Positions 1-6,218 of a DNA stretch of 10,820 bases are shown here, in pieces. Made by a program: the position numbers and the translations under genes. Every line of letters begins with the position of its first letter. Within the stretch, counting starts at the first letter, position 1. Location of the stretch: NCBI GenBank assembly GCA_002773975.1, contig PEZR01000091.1, forward strand, positions 600-11,419. The letters are read 5' to 3'. The notes beneath the pieces were generated by a model. The model was not told the origin of the DNA. It saw nothing but the letters and a program-made list of their open reading frames with translations, and did not search any database. The DNA is from Bdellovibrio sp. CG10_big_fil_rev_8_21_14_0_10_47_8 (lineage in GTDB: Bacteria; Bdellovibrionota; Bdellovibrionia; Bdellovibrionales; Bdellovibrionaceae).

Positions 1-2
1 TA

Positions 3-74
3 GCATCGCACTTTTCATCAACGGGCTTCACGTTCACATTGCTATTCTTTGGCGATAGAGAGCCGGTGGGATAG
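3..74 (+). CDS. C-terminal end of an upstream gene (partial, unknown)
   Basis: The window appears to open inside a gene read in the frame that begins at base 3. Its last residues are ASHFSSTGFTFTLLFFGDRE followed by PVG and TAG at 72-74. The stop lies 2 bases before the ATG of the next gene, whose likely SD (GGTGGG, 65-70) sits inside this end. That tight packing is what favours this frame. The alternative frame starting at base 2 stops at 56-58 and is less well placed. Only 23 residues are visible and no family can be assigned. By position it should be another head-tail joining or tail-completion protein. Confidence 0.4.
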   Translation, partial: ASHFSSTGFTFTLLFFGDREPVG

Positions 75-76
75 AT

Positions 77-721
77 ATGGCAAAAGGAATTGTTCTAACT
101 GGCGATGTAAACGCATACCTGAAGTTTCTGACTGCTGGCAGTACGCTGAAACACGTCGAGCGAGAAATCCGCCGTGCGACGATCAAGGCTTCCATGTTTC
201 TTGTTAATCAGATTAAGAACCGGATTAGGTCGCAAATTGCCTTACGTCCAAACACGCCTCTCACTTTGGCGTTAGCTCGTGGAAACCTTACCTTACTTAA
301 AGAAAAGAACCTCTTTGATGCCCTTGGGTTTACCTTGAAAAGTGCATTTGAATCAGAAGTCGGGATTCCCCAGGGAAGAAAATCTACGGGCGGAGTTACC
401 AGCGGGCCAGAGGATTTGCAGAAGGTTGTCTTTCGTCTCCATCAAGGATTTACAATTAATCTTACGCCGGAGGTTAGAGCCGCTCTGATTTTTGGACTGC
501 GCAGGAAAGGCGGACGAACGGCAAAGAGAGCGATTAAAGGGTTTGAGAAGAATACGGGTAATCCGAAGGGGCAAGTTCGGGTAAAGCCGATAAAATTCAT
601 GTCCGCCGTATTTAAAAACACGGCAAATCAGGAAAAAGTAAAAAGGATTTATCGGGAGGGATTAGAGAACGCCTTTCGAAGAGCTGGTGCTAAAGGCGGC
701 GACCATAAGGACAAGATATGA
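77..721 (+). CDS. Putative tail-completion / neck protein (Mu gpG- or HK97 gp10-like)
   Basis: This is a 214-aa, strongly basic protein with an N-terminal helical stretch (about residues 22-55, VEREIRRATIKASMFLVNQI) and no signal peptide or membrane segment. The middle, RLHQGFTINLTPEVRAALIF, resembles the 'HxG...vT..mr.fl' stretch of small phage virion-morphogenesis proteins (Mu gpG, HK97 gp10-like). The later KPIKFMSAVFKNTANQEKVK segment fits the closing part of those families, which usually has an RPF/RPFM-like motif. Such proteins act at the head-tail junction or cap the finished tail, which agrees with a position upstream of sheath and tube. The ATG at 77 has GGTGGG 6 bases upstream. The stop overlaps the next start (ATGA, 718-721), suggesting translational coupling. 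The family call is inference from position and a weak motif; the gene itself is well supported. Confidence 0.55.
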   Translation: MAKGIVLTGDVNAYLKFLTAGSTLKHVEREIRRATIKASMFLVNQIKNRIRSQIALRPNTPLTLALARGNLTLLKEKNLFDALGFTLKSAFESEVGIPQGRKSTGGVTSGPEDLQKVVFRLHQGFTINLTPEVRAALIFGLRRKGGRTAKRAIKGFEKNTGNPKGQVRVKPIKFMSAVFKNTANQEKVKRIYREGLENAFRRAGAKGGDHKDKI

Positions 722-2037
722 TTAACCGTCTGATTAAGAACTTCATCTTCAATGAATCCATTCGCTCGCATTTGGTGATTTCAGACCCATCTAAAATTCG
801 GCTTAATTCCGAAAACCCAGTTAGTCCCACCATTGAACTATCCTCTGAAGGGGGGCAGTTTTCCACAGATACTGATCTCTTCATCGAAACACCTCTCACT
901 ATGCCAAACGGTGTTCAAAAGTGGCTAAAGTTTGAAGCCATAAAGCCCAATGATGAAGCTCCTCCGAATACCTTTATACGATTTAAGGTCAAAACCACCG
1001 GCGGTAATTACTTTTGGAATGGATCGGATTGGGCGATTGCAGGAGCATCAGATTGGATGACTGAATCGGAATTGAACGCAAACTTTGACTCATTTCCAAT
1101 TGCCCTTGTGGGAAACAGATCGATTGGCTTCGTGGTGAACCTTCAAACCAGTGATCCTTTGGTCACACCAAAGCTCAGTGCTCTCAAGTTTTTAGGGGAA
1201 TTCGATGTCGATTTTCTGGAAGATATTGTCTACGACGGAATTGTTCGGAAATTGAATACAGAGTTTCGAAGTACATCTCAAATTGTCTTTCCAACCAGTT
1301 CTCCTTTGACGAGTGTCGATCTGAACGCCATTTTTGAGAACAAGGGCTATAACATTACCGGAATTCGAAAGGTGATCAACCTTACTGATGATCCATTAAA
1401 GTTACAAAACCTCTTCGATAGCTATGCTCAAGGGCCTTTACGCCAAGATGGATTTACGTTTGATCCTGGAGTCGTTACTCTCAATTCTAGTGTTGGATCG
1501 GGTAAAGTTCTTGAAATCACCTTTGAGTACGTGCCAGAAGTTGTTGTGAACACCCACCAAGACTTTTTCGAGATCCCAACTCTCCCAAGCTTGGTCATTG
1601 AAGCCATCGATGAAATTGAATTGTTCGGATTTACCGCACAAGAGACAAATGCTCAGGGCCGCGATCTAATTCGTGACATTCCAAATTTGACTGGCGTTCT
1701 ACAACTTGGACCTGAGCAAAAGACCCTGCGAGTGGATTACGCGGTCTTTACAAACCTACAACTTGACCAACTGCGTCTAAGTCAAGATCTGGCTGAGTTT
1801 CTCTCTAGGGACTTAAGGGTCAAATCTTTTGCTTTAGATCGGGACTATGATCTCCGTGTAGTCAAGAAATTGGACACGTCTCGGACCAAAACCAAGCGTG
1901 AAGCTGAAGGAAATAAGGATTCATCAGATACCAACGTCGCAACAGGTACGTTTGATATTCTCGGAGTGCTCTTTTTCAACAAGCCTTCCAAGGATGTGCC
2001 CTTGGTTGGGGAGGTCATTCGTGACGTATCTGGATAG
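718..2037 (+). CDS. Unknown virion structural protein (439 aa)
   Basis: I do not recognise this family. The protein is 439 aa, without signal peptide, membrane helix or metal-binding motif. It looks beta-rich, with alternating hydrophobic strands and many turns (for example the FKVKTTGGNYFWNGSDWAIA stretch near residues 89-108, and residues 260-330). The last 50 residues or so contain a charged, flexible stretch (TSRTKTKREAEGNKDSSDTN, about residues 389-408) before a final hydrophobic strand and the C terminus. Its ATG overlaps the stop of the preceding gene by 4 bases, and the sheath follows after a 114-base leader. Lying between a tail-completion candidate and the sheath, it is most likely a neck, tail-terminator or baseplate-associated structural protein. 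This is inferred from position only. Confidence 0.7.
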   Translation: MINRLIKNFIFNESIRSHLVISDPSKIRLNSENPVSPTIELSSEGGQFSTDTDLFIETPLTMPNGVQKWLKFEAIKPNDEAPPNTFIRFKVKTTGGNYFWNGSDWAIAGASDWMTESELNANFDSFPIALVGNRSIGFVVNLQTSDPLVTPKLSALKFLGEFDVDFLEDIVYDGIVRKLNTEFRSTSQIVFPTSSPLTSVDLNAIFENKGYNITGIRKVINLTDDPLKLQNLFDSYAQGPLRQDGFTFDPGVVTLNSSVGSGKVLEITFEYVPEVVVNTHQDFFEIPTLPSLVIEAIDEIELFGFTAQETNAQGRDLIRDIPNLTGVLQLGPEQKTLRVDYAVFTNLQLDQLRLSQDLAEFLSRDLRVKSFALDRDYDLRVVKKLDTSRTKTKREAEGNKDSSDTNVATGTFDILGVLFFNKPSKDVPLVGEVIRDVSG

Positions 2038-2151
2038 GTAGGGTTAGCTCATTATGTCAATGGGTCTTGCCTGGCATTTTTGAGAATAAATTTGGGTGTT
2101 TTTTTGTTAATCTTGGCATACAATGTATGCCAAATGCAAGGGAGATAGAGT
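2038..2151 (+). promoter_or_regulatory. Leader region of the tail sheath gene
   Basis: This 114-base gap is the longest non-coding stretch in the window. It contains a 7-T run (2099-2105), a perfect inverted repeat (2113-2133) and a good SD, AAGGGAG (2138-2144), 7 bases before the sheath ATG. I see no GC-rich hairpin with a U-tract, so no obvious terminator for the upstream genes. The arrangement is repeated before the tube gene at 4795-4860, which suggests a dedicated expression signal for the sheath. Whether it acts as DNA (promoter or operator) or RNA (5' leader) cannot be decided from the sequence. Confidence 0.5.
2113..2133 (+). promoter_or_regulatory. Perfect inverted repeat upstream of sheath (GGCATA-N5-TATGCC, copy 1)
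   Basis: The arms are TTGGCATAC (2113-2121) and GTATGCCAA (2125-2133), exact reverse complements around a 3-base centre AAT. The core GGCATA-N5-TATGCC recurs before the tube gene at 4822-4838. The two half-site centres are 11 bp apart, about one helical turn, as expected for a dimeric DNA-binding protein. The transcript could also fold into a 9-bp hairpin with a 3-nt loop. It ends 18 bases before the sheath ATG and just upstream of the SD. Confidence 0.65.
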
Positions 2152-4794
2152 ATGGCAGAAAGAAGATTTGGACCGACCCGTGCACCAGGGGTTGTCATCA
2201 TCGAGAAGGAAGCTCAACAGGCCATCGAGCCTGGAGCACTTGGAACTACTGCATACACTGGAATTCTTCAAAAAGGCCCAATAGGTCGAGCATTCGTTGC
2301 CCTGAATGCATCGAACTTTCGATTTCGTGCTGGTGGGATTATCTCTGAATCTCTCCTCCCTGATGCTGCATTCGACTTTTTCAACCTCGGAAATGGTGCT
2401 GGAACACTCTGGTTAAATCGAATTACCGACGGCAATGAGAAAAAGTCTGCTCTGACAGTGAAAAACCGCCGCGACCCCCGTGGAGATACTATTCAATTCG
2501 ATGCTGGCAACGGTGGTCGATGGGGAGGGAAAAAGCAACTCCTCGTCGATGAGTATGGTACCGTTACGCCCACCACAGTTACTCTTTCAAATCCCCCTGT
2601 AAATCTCAAAATTGATGAACTCGTTGGCGGCAAAGTAAAATTCAATGCCATACCTGGAAAGTCTTTTGACATAATCTCAAATACAGCTACAGGCGAGCTT
2701 TTGCTTCCTTCTGATGTAGATGTCGTTGCAGAACTTGGCGCAAGCCTTGATAAGCTGATTTCAGTTGAGCTTTTGAACAATGGACTTGCTCTTGGAGTAC
2801 TCATTAAGGATGGACAAGACAACCCGCTTGAAGAATGGGGTCTTGAAGTTCATCTTATCGAAGGCGGTATTGCAACCCTTGCAAAGCAGTTTCAAAATCT
2901 CAGCTCAGATCCGAATTCTCCAAACTACTTCGTTAAAACTATAAATGATGACTTTGATTCCGACTTTCTCTTGAAAGCTACCGATCTTCATTTGGGTTCG
3001 ATCTCGTCGGACATCCGGCCATCAAACGTCTTCGGGAAATCACTAAGCCTTACCGATACCGTTTTACAAGCAAGAATTCATGACGAGGTGGTCTCGTCTG
3101 TTGGTGTAGCTAAGGCAAAGGTTAATCCACTCACACCTGGCGGCTCGGTGGTACAAGACCAGATTCTGCTCACGGTTACGATTGCAGGCGCTCGATCTCA
3201 AGGTCTTCTGACGTTCCCAGGAAACCCTGCCGATGGTGATGCAGTCGAAATCAATGGAAAGACCATCACATTCAGATCGGCAGTTGCAATTCCTGATGAT
3301 GAGGTTCTGATTGGCGCTTCAGCAGAAGATACCTTGGATAACCTTGTAGCATTCATCAATAGCAGCGCAGATCCACTACTGATTGACGTTGTGTTTGCCG
3401 AAAAAGCCTCAAGTTCAACGATGAACCTATTTGCACAAACTGCAGGCACTGCGGGTGACGCAATTTCTACCACTTCAACTGGTGGTGGAGGTGAGCCAAC
3501 CTGGGGAGCTGCCACTTTGACAGGCGGAATTGACCAGGTTTGGGATTATACAAGCCAGAAAATGCCGTTTTTGACCGGATTAACCGCCATTTCCGGAGTC
3601 CCTTTTGTGGCCCCAAATGACTTTGGTGCTGGATTCACAATCGTGGATATCAGTAAAGACTTCAGCAAGAACTTCGCAATTGGCGACACTCTAACCGTAT
3701 TTGTTACTCCGCTTGAGGTGGGCAAGCTCGTTGGGGGAACACTCACTCCCAATGTCGTAGAAAGGCGGATTAAATTTAGAATCATAGGAAACACTGCTGA
3801 CACAATTACTGTCAAAGCTGGTTCACAAATGACAAACGATGCCTCTGTTGGAGATAACTTCCGTGTTGAATACATTCAAGAGCTCGGCGGAGGATATGAC
3901 GGTATTGCCGAAATCGCAGATGTGGATTTCGTCAATGCTTATGACACCGACACCTCTCCCCTTAAGGGATTACGTGGTCGAAACCTTGGCTTGGTAAAGC
4001 TTGCAACCCCAGGTGTAACAGCATCATCAATTCAATCAGCCGGTGCCAGCTTTGCAGAAAGTCAGAACTGGCAGTATCGGTATGAGATTCCGGCCAACAT
4101 CACGGCAGAAGATGCTGCCGATCAATTTATCAATGAGACTGTTGGAAAAAATGACTTTGCAGTTGTTCAATTCCCATCATTTGCAAAGGTCCAAAACCCA
4201 AGCGGATCTGGACTCAAACTTACCAGTCAGACTGGTGCAATCCACGGACGCGAAGCCAAAATTGCAAATGACTTTCAAGGTTTTCACAAAGCGGCAGCAG
4301 GAGTTGATGTCATCTTATCGAATGTCGTTGCGCTTCCTGATGGTTTTGAAGGTCGGGCGTTGGATGAAGAATTTCTCGATGCTGCTGGAATTAACATGAT
4401 CAAGTTCAAGGATGGAAATTTCATCCTTTGGGGCGATGAAAATGTTGGCAATGAGAGACGCTTTAAGCACAAGCGCGAATACCTCTCTCATGTTGAAAAT
4501 GTATTCCTAGAGAACTTCGATTTTATCATCTTTAGCATCAACGATGAGCAATCAGACAAGTTACTCGAATCAACGTTTAGAGCCTTCTTCATTCCTGAAT
4601 TCGCAAAGCGTGCGATAAGAGGAGTCAACCTCGACGATGCAGTTCAGATCAAGATTGATGCTGAAAACAATACGGACCTCACTCGATCACTTGGACAGAA
4701 GCATGCTGAGATTCGACTGCGAATTGCAGACACTACCAAGCAGTTCATCATCACAGTATCTGAGCTCGGTGTGACGGAATCGGTGGCTGCGTAA
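2152..4794 (+). CDS. Contractile tail sheath protein (long, with inserted domain)
   Basis: The sheath surrounds the tail tube and contracts to drive it through the host envelope. The N terminus matches tail sheath proteins (RAPGVVIIEKEAQQAIEPGA at about 9-28, then a 'GP' turn and a glycine-rich stretch to residue 100). Further sheath hallmarks are LGGGYDG (578-584), a hydrophobic LVKLATPG stretch near residue 620, GAIHGREAKIANDFQGFHKA (695-714), which corresponds to the usual 'G.haR.d...GvhkapA' segment, and an LWG motif (759-761) opening the conserved C-terminal polymerisation domain. Residues 351-461 are an inserted domain (GLLTFPGNPADGDAVEING to TLTGGID) found in varied phage surface proteins. 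At 880 aa it is longer than most sheaths (about 400-650). The ATG at 2152 has AAGGGAG 7 bases upstream. The leader carries the inverted repeat shared with the tube gene. Confidence 0.9.
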   Translation: MAERRFGPTRAPGVVIIEKEAQQAIEPGALGTTAYTGILQKGPIGRAFVALNASNFRFRAGGIISESLLPDAAFDFFNLGNGAGTLWLNRITDGNEKKSALTVKNRRDPRGDTIQFDAGNGGRWGGKKQLLVDEYGTVTPTTVTLSNPPVNLKIDELVGGKVKFNAIPGKSFDIISNTATGELLLPSDVDVVAELGASLDKLISVELLNNGLALGVLIKDGQDNPLEEWGLEVHLIEGGIATLAKQFQNLSSDPNSPNYFVKTINDDFDSDFLLKATDLHLGSISSDIRPSNVFGKSLSLTDTVLQARIHDEVVSSVGVAKAKVNPLTPGGSVVQDQILLTVTIAGARSQGLLTFPGNPADGDAVEINGKTITFRSAVAIPDDEVLIGASAEDTLDNLVAFINSSADPLLIDVVFAEKASSSTMNLFAQTAGTAGDAISTTSTGGGGEPTWGAATLTGGIDQVWDYTSQKMPFLTGLTAISGVPFVAPNDFGAGFTIVDISKDFSKNFAIGDTLTVFVTPLEVGKLVGGTLTPNVVERRIKFRIIGNTADTITVKAGSQMTNDASVGDNFRVEYIQELGGGYDGIAEIADVDFVNAYDTDTSPLKGLRGRNLGLVKLATPGVTASSIQSAGASFAESQNWQYRYEIPANITAEDAADQFINETVGKNDFAVVQFPSFAKVQNPSGSGLKLTSQTGAIHGREAKIANDFQGFHKAAAGVDVILSNVVALPDGFEGRALDEEFLDAAGINMIKFKDGNFILWGDENVGNERRFKHKREYLSHVENVFLENFDFIIFSINDEQSDKLLESTFRAFFIPEFAKRAIRGVNLDDAVQIKIDAENNTDLTRSLGQKHAEIRLRIADTTKQFIITVSELGVTESVAA
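3202..3534 (+). other. Inserted surface domain within the sheath (residues ~351-461)
   Basis: This segment opens with LLTFPGNPADGDAVEINGKT, continues with VLIGASAEDTLDNLVAFINS, and closes with TAGTAGDAISTTSTGGGG and WGAATLTGGID. From family knowledge, the pattern 'ltf.GnPadGDtVtIngktyTF ... IGas..tlDNLvaaIN ... AkTaGtaGNaI.t ... w.gatLtGG' occurs as a module, single or repeated, in tail, sheath and capsid proteins of many phages. It interrupts the sheath between the N-terminal third and the conserved C-terminal core, and is probably displayed on the outside of the tail. Its exact function is not known to me. Confidence 0.65.
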
Positions 4795-4819
4795 TGAGAG
4801 GTGCGTTTTTTAATATTAA

Positions 4820-4840
4820 ACGGCATATGGTGTATGCCAT
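4820..4840 (+). promoter_or_regulatory. Inverted repeat upstream of tube (GGCATA-N5-TATGCC, copy 2)
   Basis: GGCATA (4822-4827) and TATGCC (4833-4838) are perfect arms around TGGTG. Aligned over 21 positions with the sheath copy (2113-2133), 15 bases are identical, including both 6-base arms, while the outer flanks and most of the centre differ. It ends 20 bases before the tube ATG (18 for the sheath copy). Conserved arms, conserved spacing and conserved distance to the start argue for a functional site. Confidence 0.6.
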
Positions 4841-4846
4841 TGAAAT

Positions 4847-4852
4847 GAGGGG
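4847..4852 (+). promoter_or_regulatory. Ribosome binding site deciding the tube start
   Basis: GAGGGG lies 8 bases before the ATG at 4861, a good distance. The in-frame GTG at 4852 overlaps this SD and has none of its own at a workable distance, so the ATG at 4861 is the better start. Confidence 0.6.
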
Positions 4853-4860
4853 TGAGTAGT

Positions 4861-5304
4861 ATGGTCTTACAAGGCGCTGTCCAATCAGGACATATCCCAG
4901 TCAACAACTACGAACTGATCGTAGTCGGGCTTCCCCCGATTGTATTTACGACTATCAGCGGATTTGAAGATGAAACTGAGGCGGTCGATCTCCCAGATAG
5001 AACCAAGGCCTCTGGTGGGAACCATAAGCCTGTGGAATTTACTGCGACGAGCTTTGAACACCACACGGCTGAAAGGGCAGCTCTTGAGTTCTGGCTCCGA
5101 GAGGGCCGCGATCCCGTTACTCCAACCTATAAAAAAGTTGGCACCCTCATCAAACGAGATATTCACGGGAATGTGGCATCAACCAACTCCCTTACTGGTC
5201 TTTGGATTATGAAGAAAAAGGGGCCAGACCTGGATTTAGCAAATGAAGGTGAACCAGCTTTGATTGAGTGGACGTTTTCGGCAGATAGCGTGCAACCCAT
5301 TTAA
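4861..5304 (+). CDS. Tail tube protein (T4 gp19-like)
   Basis: This is the major tail tube subunit, forming the stacked hexameric rings inside the sheath. It is 147 aa from ATG 4861 (150 from the in-frame GTG 4852), the usual size for gp19-type tube proteins. It has the family layout: an opening strand NNYELIVVGLPPIVFTTISG with the 'F..isGf.de.e' turn, then KPVEFTATSFEH (the 'itlkrg' position), a middle helix LEFWLREGR, then LTGLWIMKKKGPDLD and a closing EPALIEWTFSADSVQPI corresponding to the usual 'nEvaiE.leL.he.l'. No signal peptide or membrane segment is present. It sits directly after the sheath and before the chaperone, as in P2, Mu and many other myoviruses. Its own leader repeats the sheath inverted repeat, consistent with high-level expression of both tail polymers. 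Confidence 0.85.
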   Translation: MVLQGAVQSGHIPVNNYELIVVGLPPIVFTTISGFEDETEAVDLPDRTKASGGNHKPVEFTATSFEHHTAERAALEFWLREGRDPVTPTYKKVGTLIKRDIHGNVASTNSLTGLWIMKKKGPDLDLANEGEPALIEWTFSADSVQPI

Positions 5305-5329
5305 AGCAACAATAAAAATTTCCTAACAA

Positions 5330-5348
5330 AGCACTCTTCGGGATTGCT
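5330..5348 (+). other. Weak RNA hairpin with UUCG loop in the tube-chaperone gap
   Basis: AGCACTC (5330-5336), TTCG (5337-5340) and GGATTGCT (5341-5348) can fold into an imperfect stem capped by a C(UUCG)G tetraloop, with one bulged G and one mismatch. No U-run follows, so it is not an intrinsic terminator. It lies 4 bases upstream of the next gene's SD and could dampen distal translation or stabilise the 3' end of tube mRNA. It could equally be chance. The rest of the 59-base gap shows nothing else. Confidence 0.25.
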
Positions 5349-5352
5349 AATT

Positions 5353-5357
5353 GGAGG
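5353..5357 (+). promoter_or_regulatory. Ribosome binding site for a GTG start
   Basis: GGAGG is a consensus SD placed 6 bases before the GTG at 5364. It fixes GTG as the start of the chaperone gene. Confidence 0.75.
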
Positions 5358-5363
5358 AATGAC

Positions 5364-6218
5364 GTGACTGAAGAAAAATCAATTGAAAAACCCAAGATTT
5401 ACAGAGTGGCTACTCTCGATGAATTAGGAGCAAATCTCCCCATATTGAGAAATGGACGTGATGGACAGCCAGTCCAAGATCGTTCCTTTAGTTTTCTCGA
5501 TTGGGATATGGAAGTCGAAGAGAAAATATCAAAAATTCAATCGAACGCTAAGAACGTCGGCAGTCTTGTAAGCCAAATGATGTGTTTACTTCTAGATCGC
5601 TTTTGCGGAGAAAGCTTTCAAGAACTGTCCAAAGAAGACCAAATACTTACTGTCAATCAGCTTGAATTCACCAATGTCATGTATATGTACATCTTCCTTC
5701 GTACAGAAGAATTGGGTTACGATCTAAAAATGGACGTGACATGCCCGCACTGTAAGAAGTTGAACAAGGGATTCGTTGCGGACCTACGAACACTGGAAGT
5801 TCACGTTAAAGAAGAAGAGCATGAGCGACAGCATACCTATGAATTGATGAAACCCATTCTTATGGATAATGGTGACGTGGTATCGAGCGTGACCTACGAC
5901 ATTTCTAAGTGGGACACAATGGAACGGGCAACACCCGACGTCGCCGAAAACGCCGGAAAAATGAAACAGATCCTATTTCGCTCAAGTATCGCTAATGCAC
6001 ATGCAGAAGATGACGGAGGCAAAGAAAAAAATTATCCCATCGACCTTGTCATCAAGAAGATGAAAAAAATCGACATCGAGAAAATTTCAAGTGCCATCAC
6101 TGAAAACAACGCCGGTCCTTTAATGGCAATGAAGGGCGAATGTATTCACTGTAAGTCTGAGTGGTTCAGGCTTCTAGATTGGAGTTACAACTTTTTTTTC
6201 GACAGTTCGTCCCTGTAA
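5364..6218 (+). CDS. Tail assembly chaperone, short form (zinc-ribbon, T4 gp26/gp51-like position)
   Basis: The zero-frame product is 284 aa and starts at GTG 5364 behind a consensus SD. It is soluble and acidic in its middle, and carries two CxxC pairs, CPHC (127-130) and CIHC (260-263), which together could form one zinc site. Between them is a charged helical region (VKEEEHERQHTYELMKPIL). T4 baseplate-hub assembly factors (gp26/gp51 type) and related proteins lying before tape-measure genes carry similar cysteine pairs; that relation is inference. Position between tube and tape measure, together with the frameshift signal at its end, identifies it as the tail assembly chaperone (role of P2 E, Mu gp41, lambda G), which keeps the tape measure soluble and recruits tube subunits. 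It ends DSSSL at the TAA at 6216-6218, which lies in the loop of the frameshift stem. Confidence 0.75.
   Translation: MTEEKSIEKPKIYRVATLDELGANLPILRNGRDGQPVQDRSFSFLDWDMEVEEKISKIQSNAKNVGSLVSQMMCLLLDRFCGESFQELSKEDQILTVNQLEFTNVMYMYIFLRTEELGYDLKMDVTCPHCKKLNKGFVADLRTLEVHVKEEEHERQHTYELMKPILMDNGDVVSSVTYDISKWDTMERATPDVAENAGKMKQILFRSSIANAHAEDDGGKEKNYPIDLVIKKMKKIDIEKISSAITENNAGPLMAMKGECIHCKSEWFRLLDWSYNFFFDSSSL

Larger units (their letters stand above)
4795..4860 (+). promoter_or_regulatory. Leader region of the tail tube gene
   Basis: This 66-base gap has the same layout as the sheath leader: GGTG, a 6-T run (4806-4811), an AT-rich spacer that includes the palindrome TTTAATATTAAA (4809-4820), the GGCATA-N5-TATGCC inverted repeat, then an SD and ATG. 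T-run to repeat spacing is 8 bases here and 7 in the sheath leader. No intrinsic terminator separates sheath from tube, so this more likely adds expression to a read-through transcript than isolates the tube gene. Confidence 0.5.

Noticed and set aside
2099..2124. Sigma-70 promoter with TACAAT as -10
   Set aside because: No acceptable -35 lies 16-18 bases upstream, and the box is not conserved in the tube copy.
2113..2133. Sigma-54-type promoter (TGGCA...TGC) in the sheath palindrome
   Set aside because: The GG and GC elements are 12 bases apart instead of the required 10, and the tube copy does not restore the spacing.
2113..2133. Intrinsic terminator of the upstream genes
   Set aside because: The hairpin is followed by AATGCAAGG and no U-run; the T-run lies on the 5' side instead.
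2067..2348. 93-aa open frame across the sheath leader and start
   Set aside because: It runs through the palindrome and into the sheath gene in another frame, with Cys/Trp/His-rich composition typical of a shadow frame and no SD.
4043..4399. 118-aa open frame inside the sheath gene
   Set aside because: It is fully contained in the conserved sheath core, has no SD, and reads as a frame shadow.
4852..4860. GTG 4852 as the tube start
   Set aside because: It lies within the SD (GAGGGG 4847-4852), which is correctly spaced only for ATG 4861. It would add just three residues.
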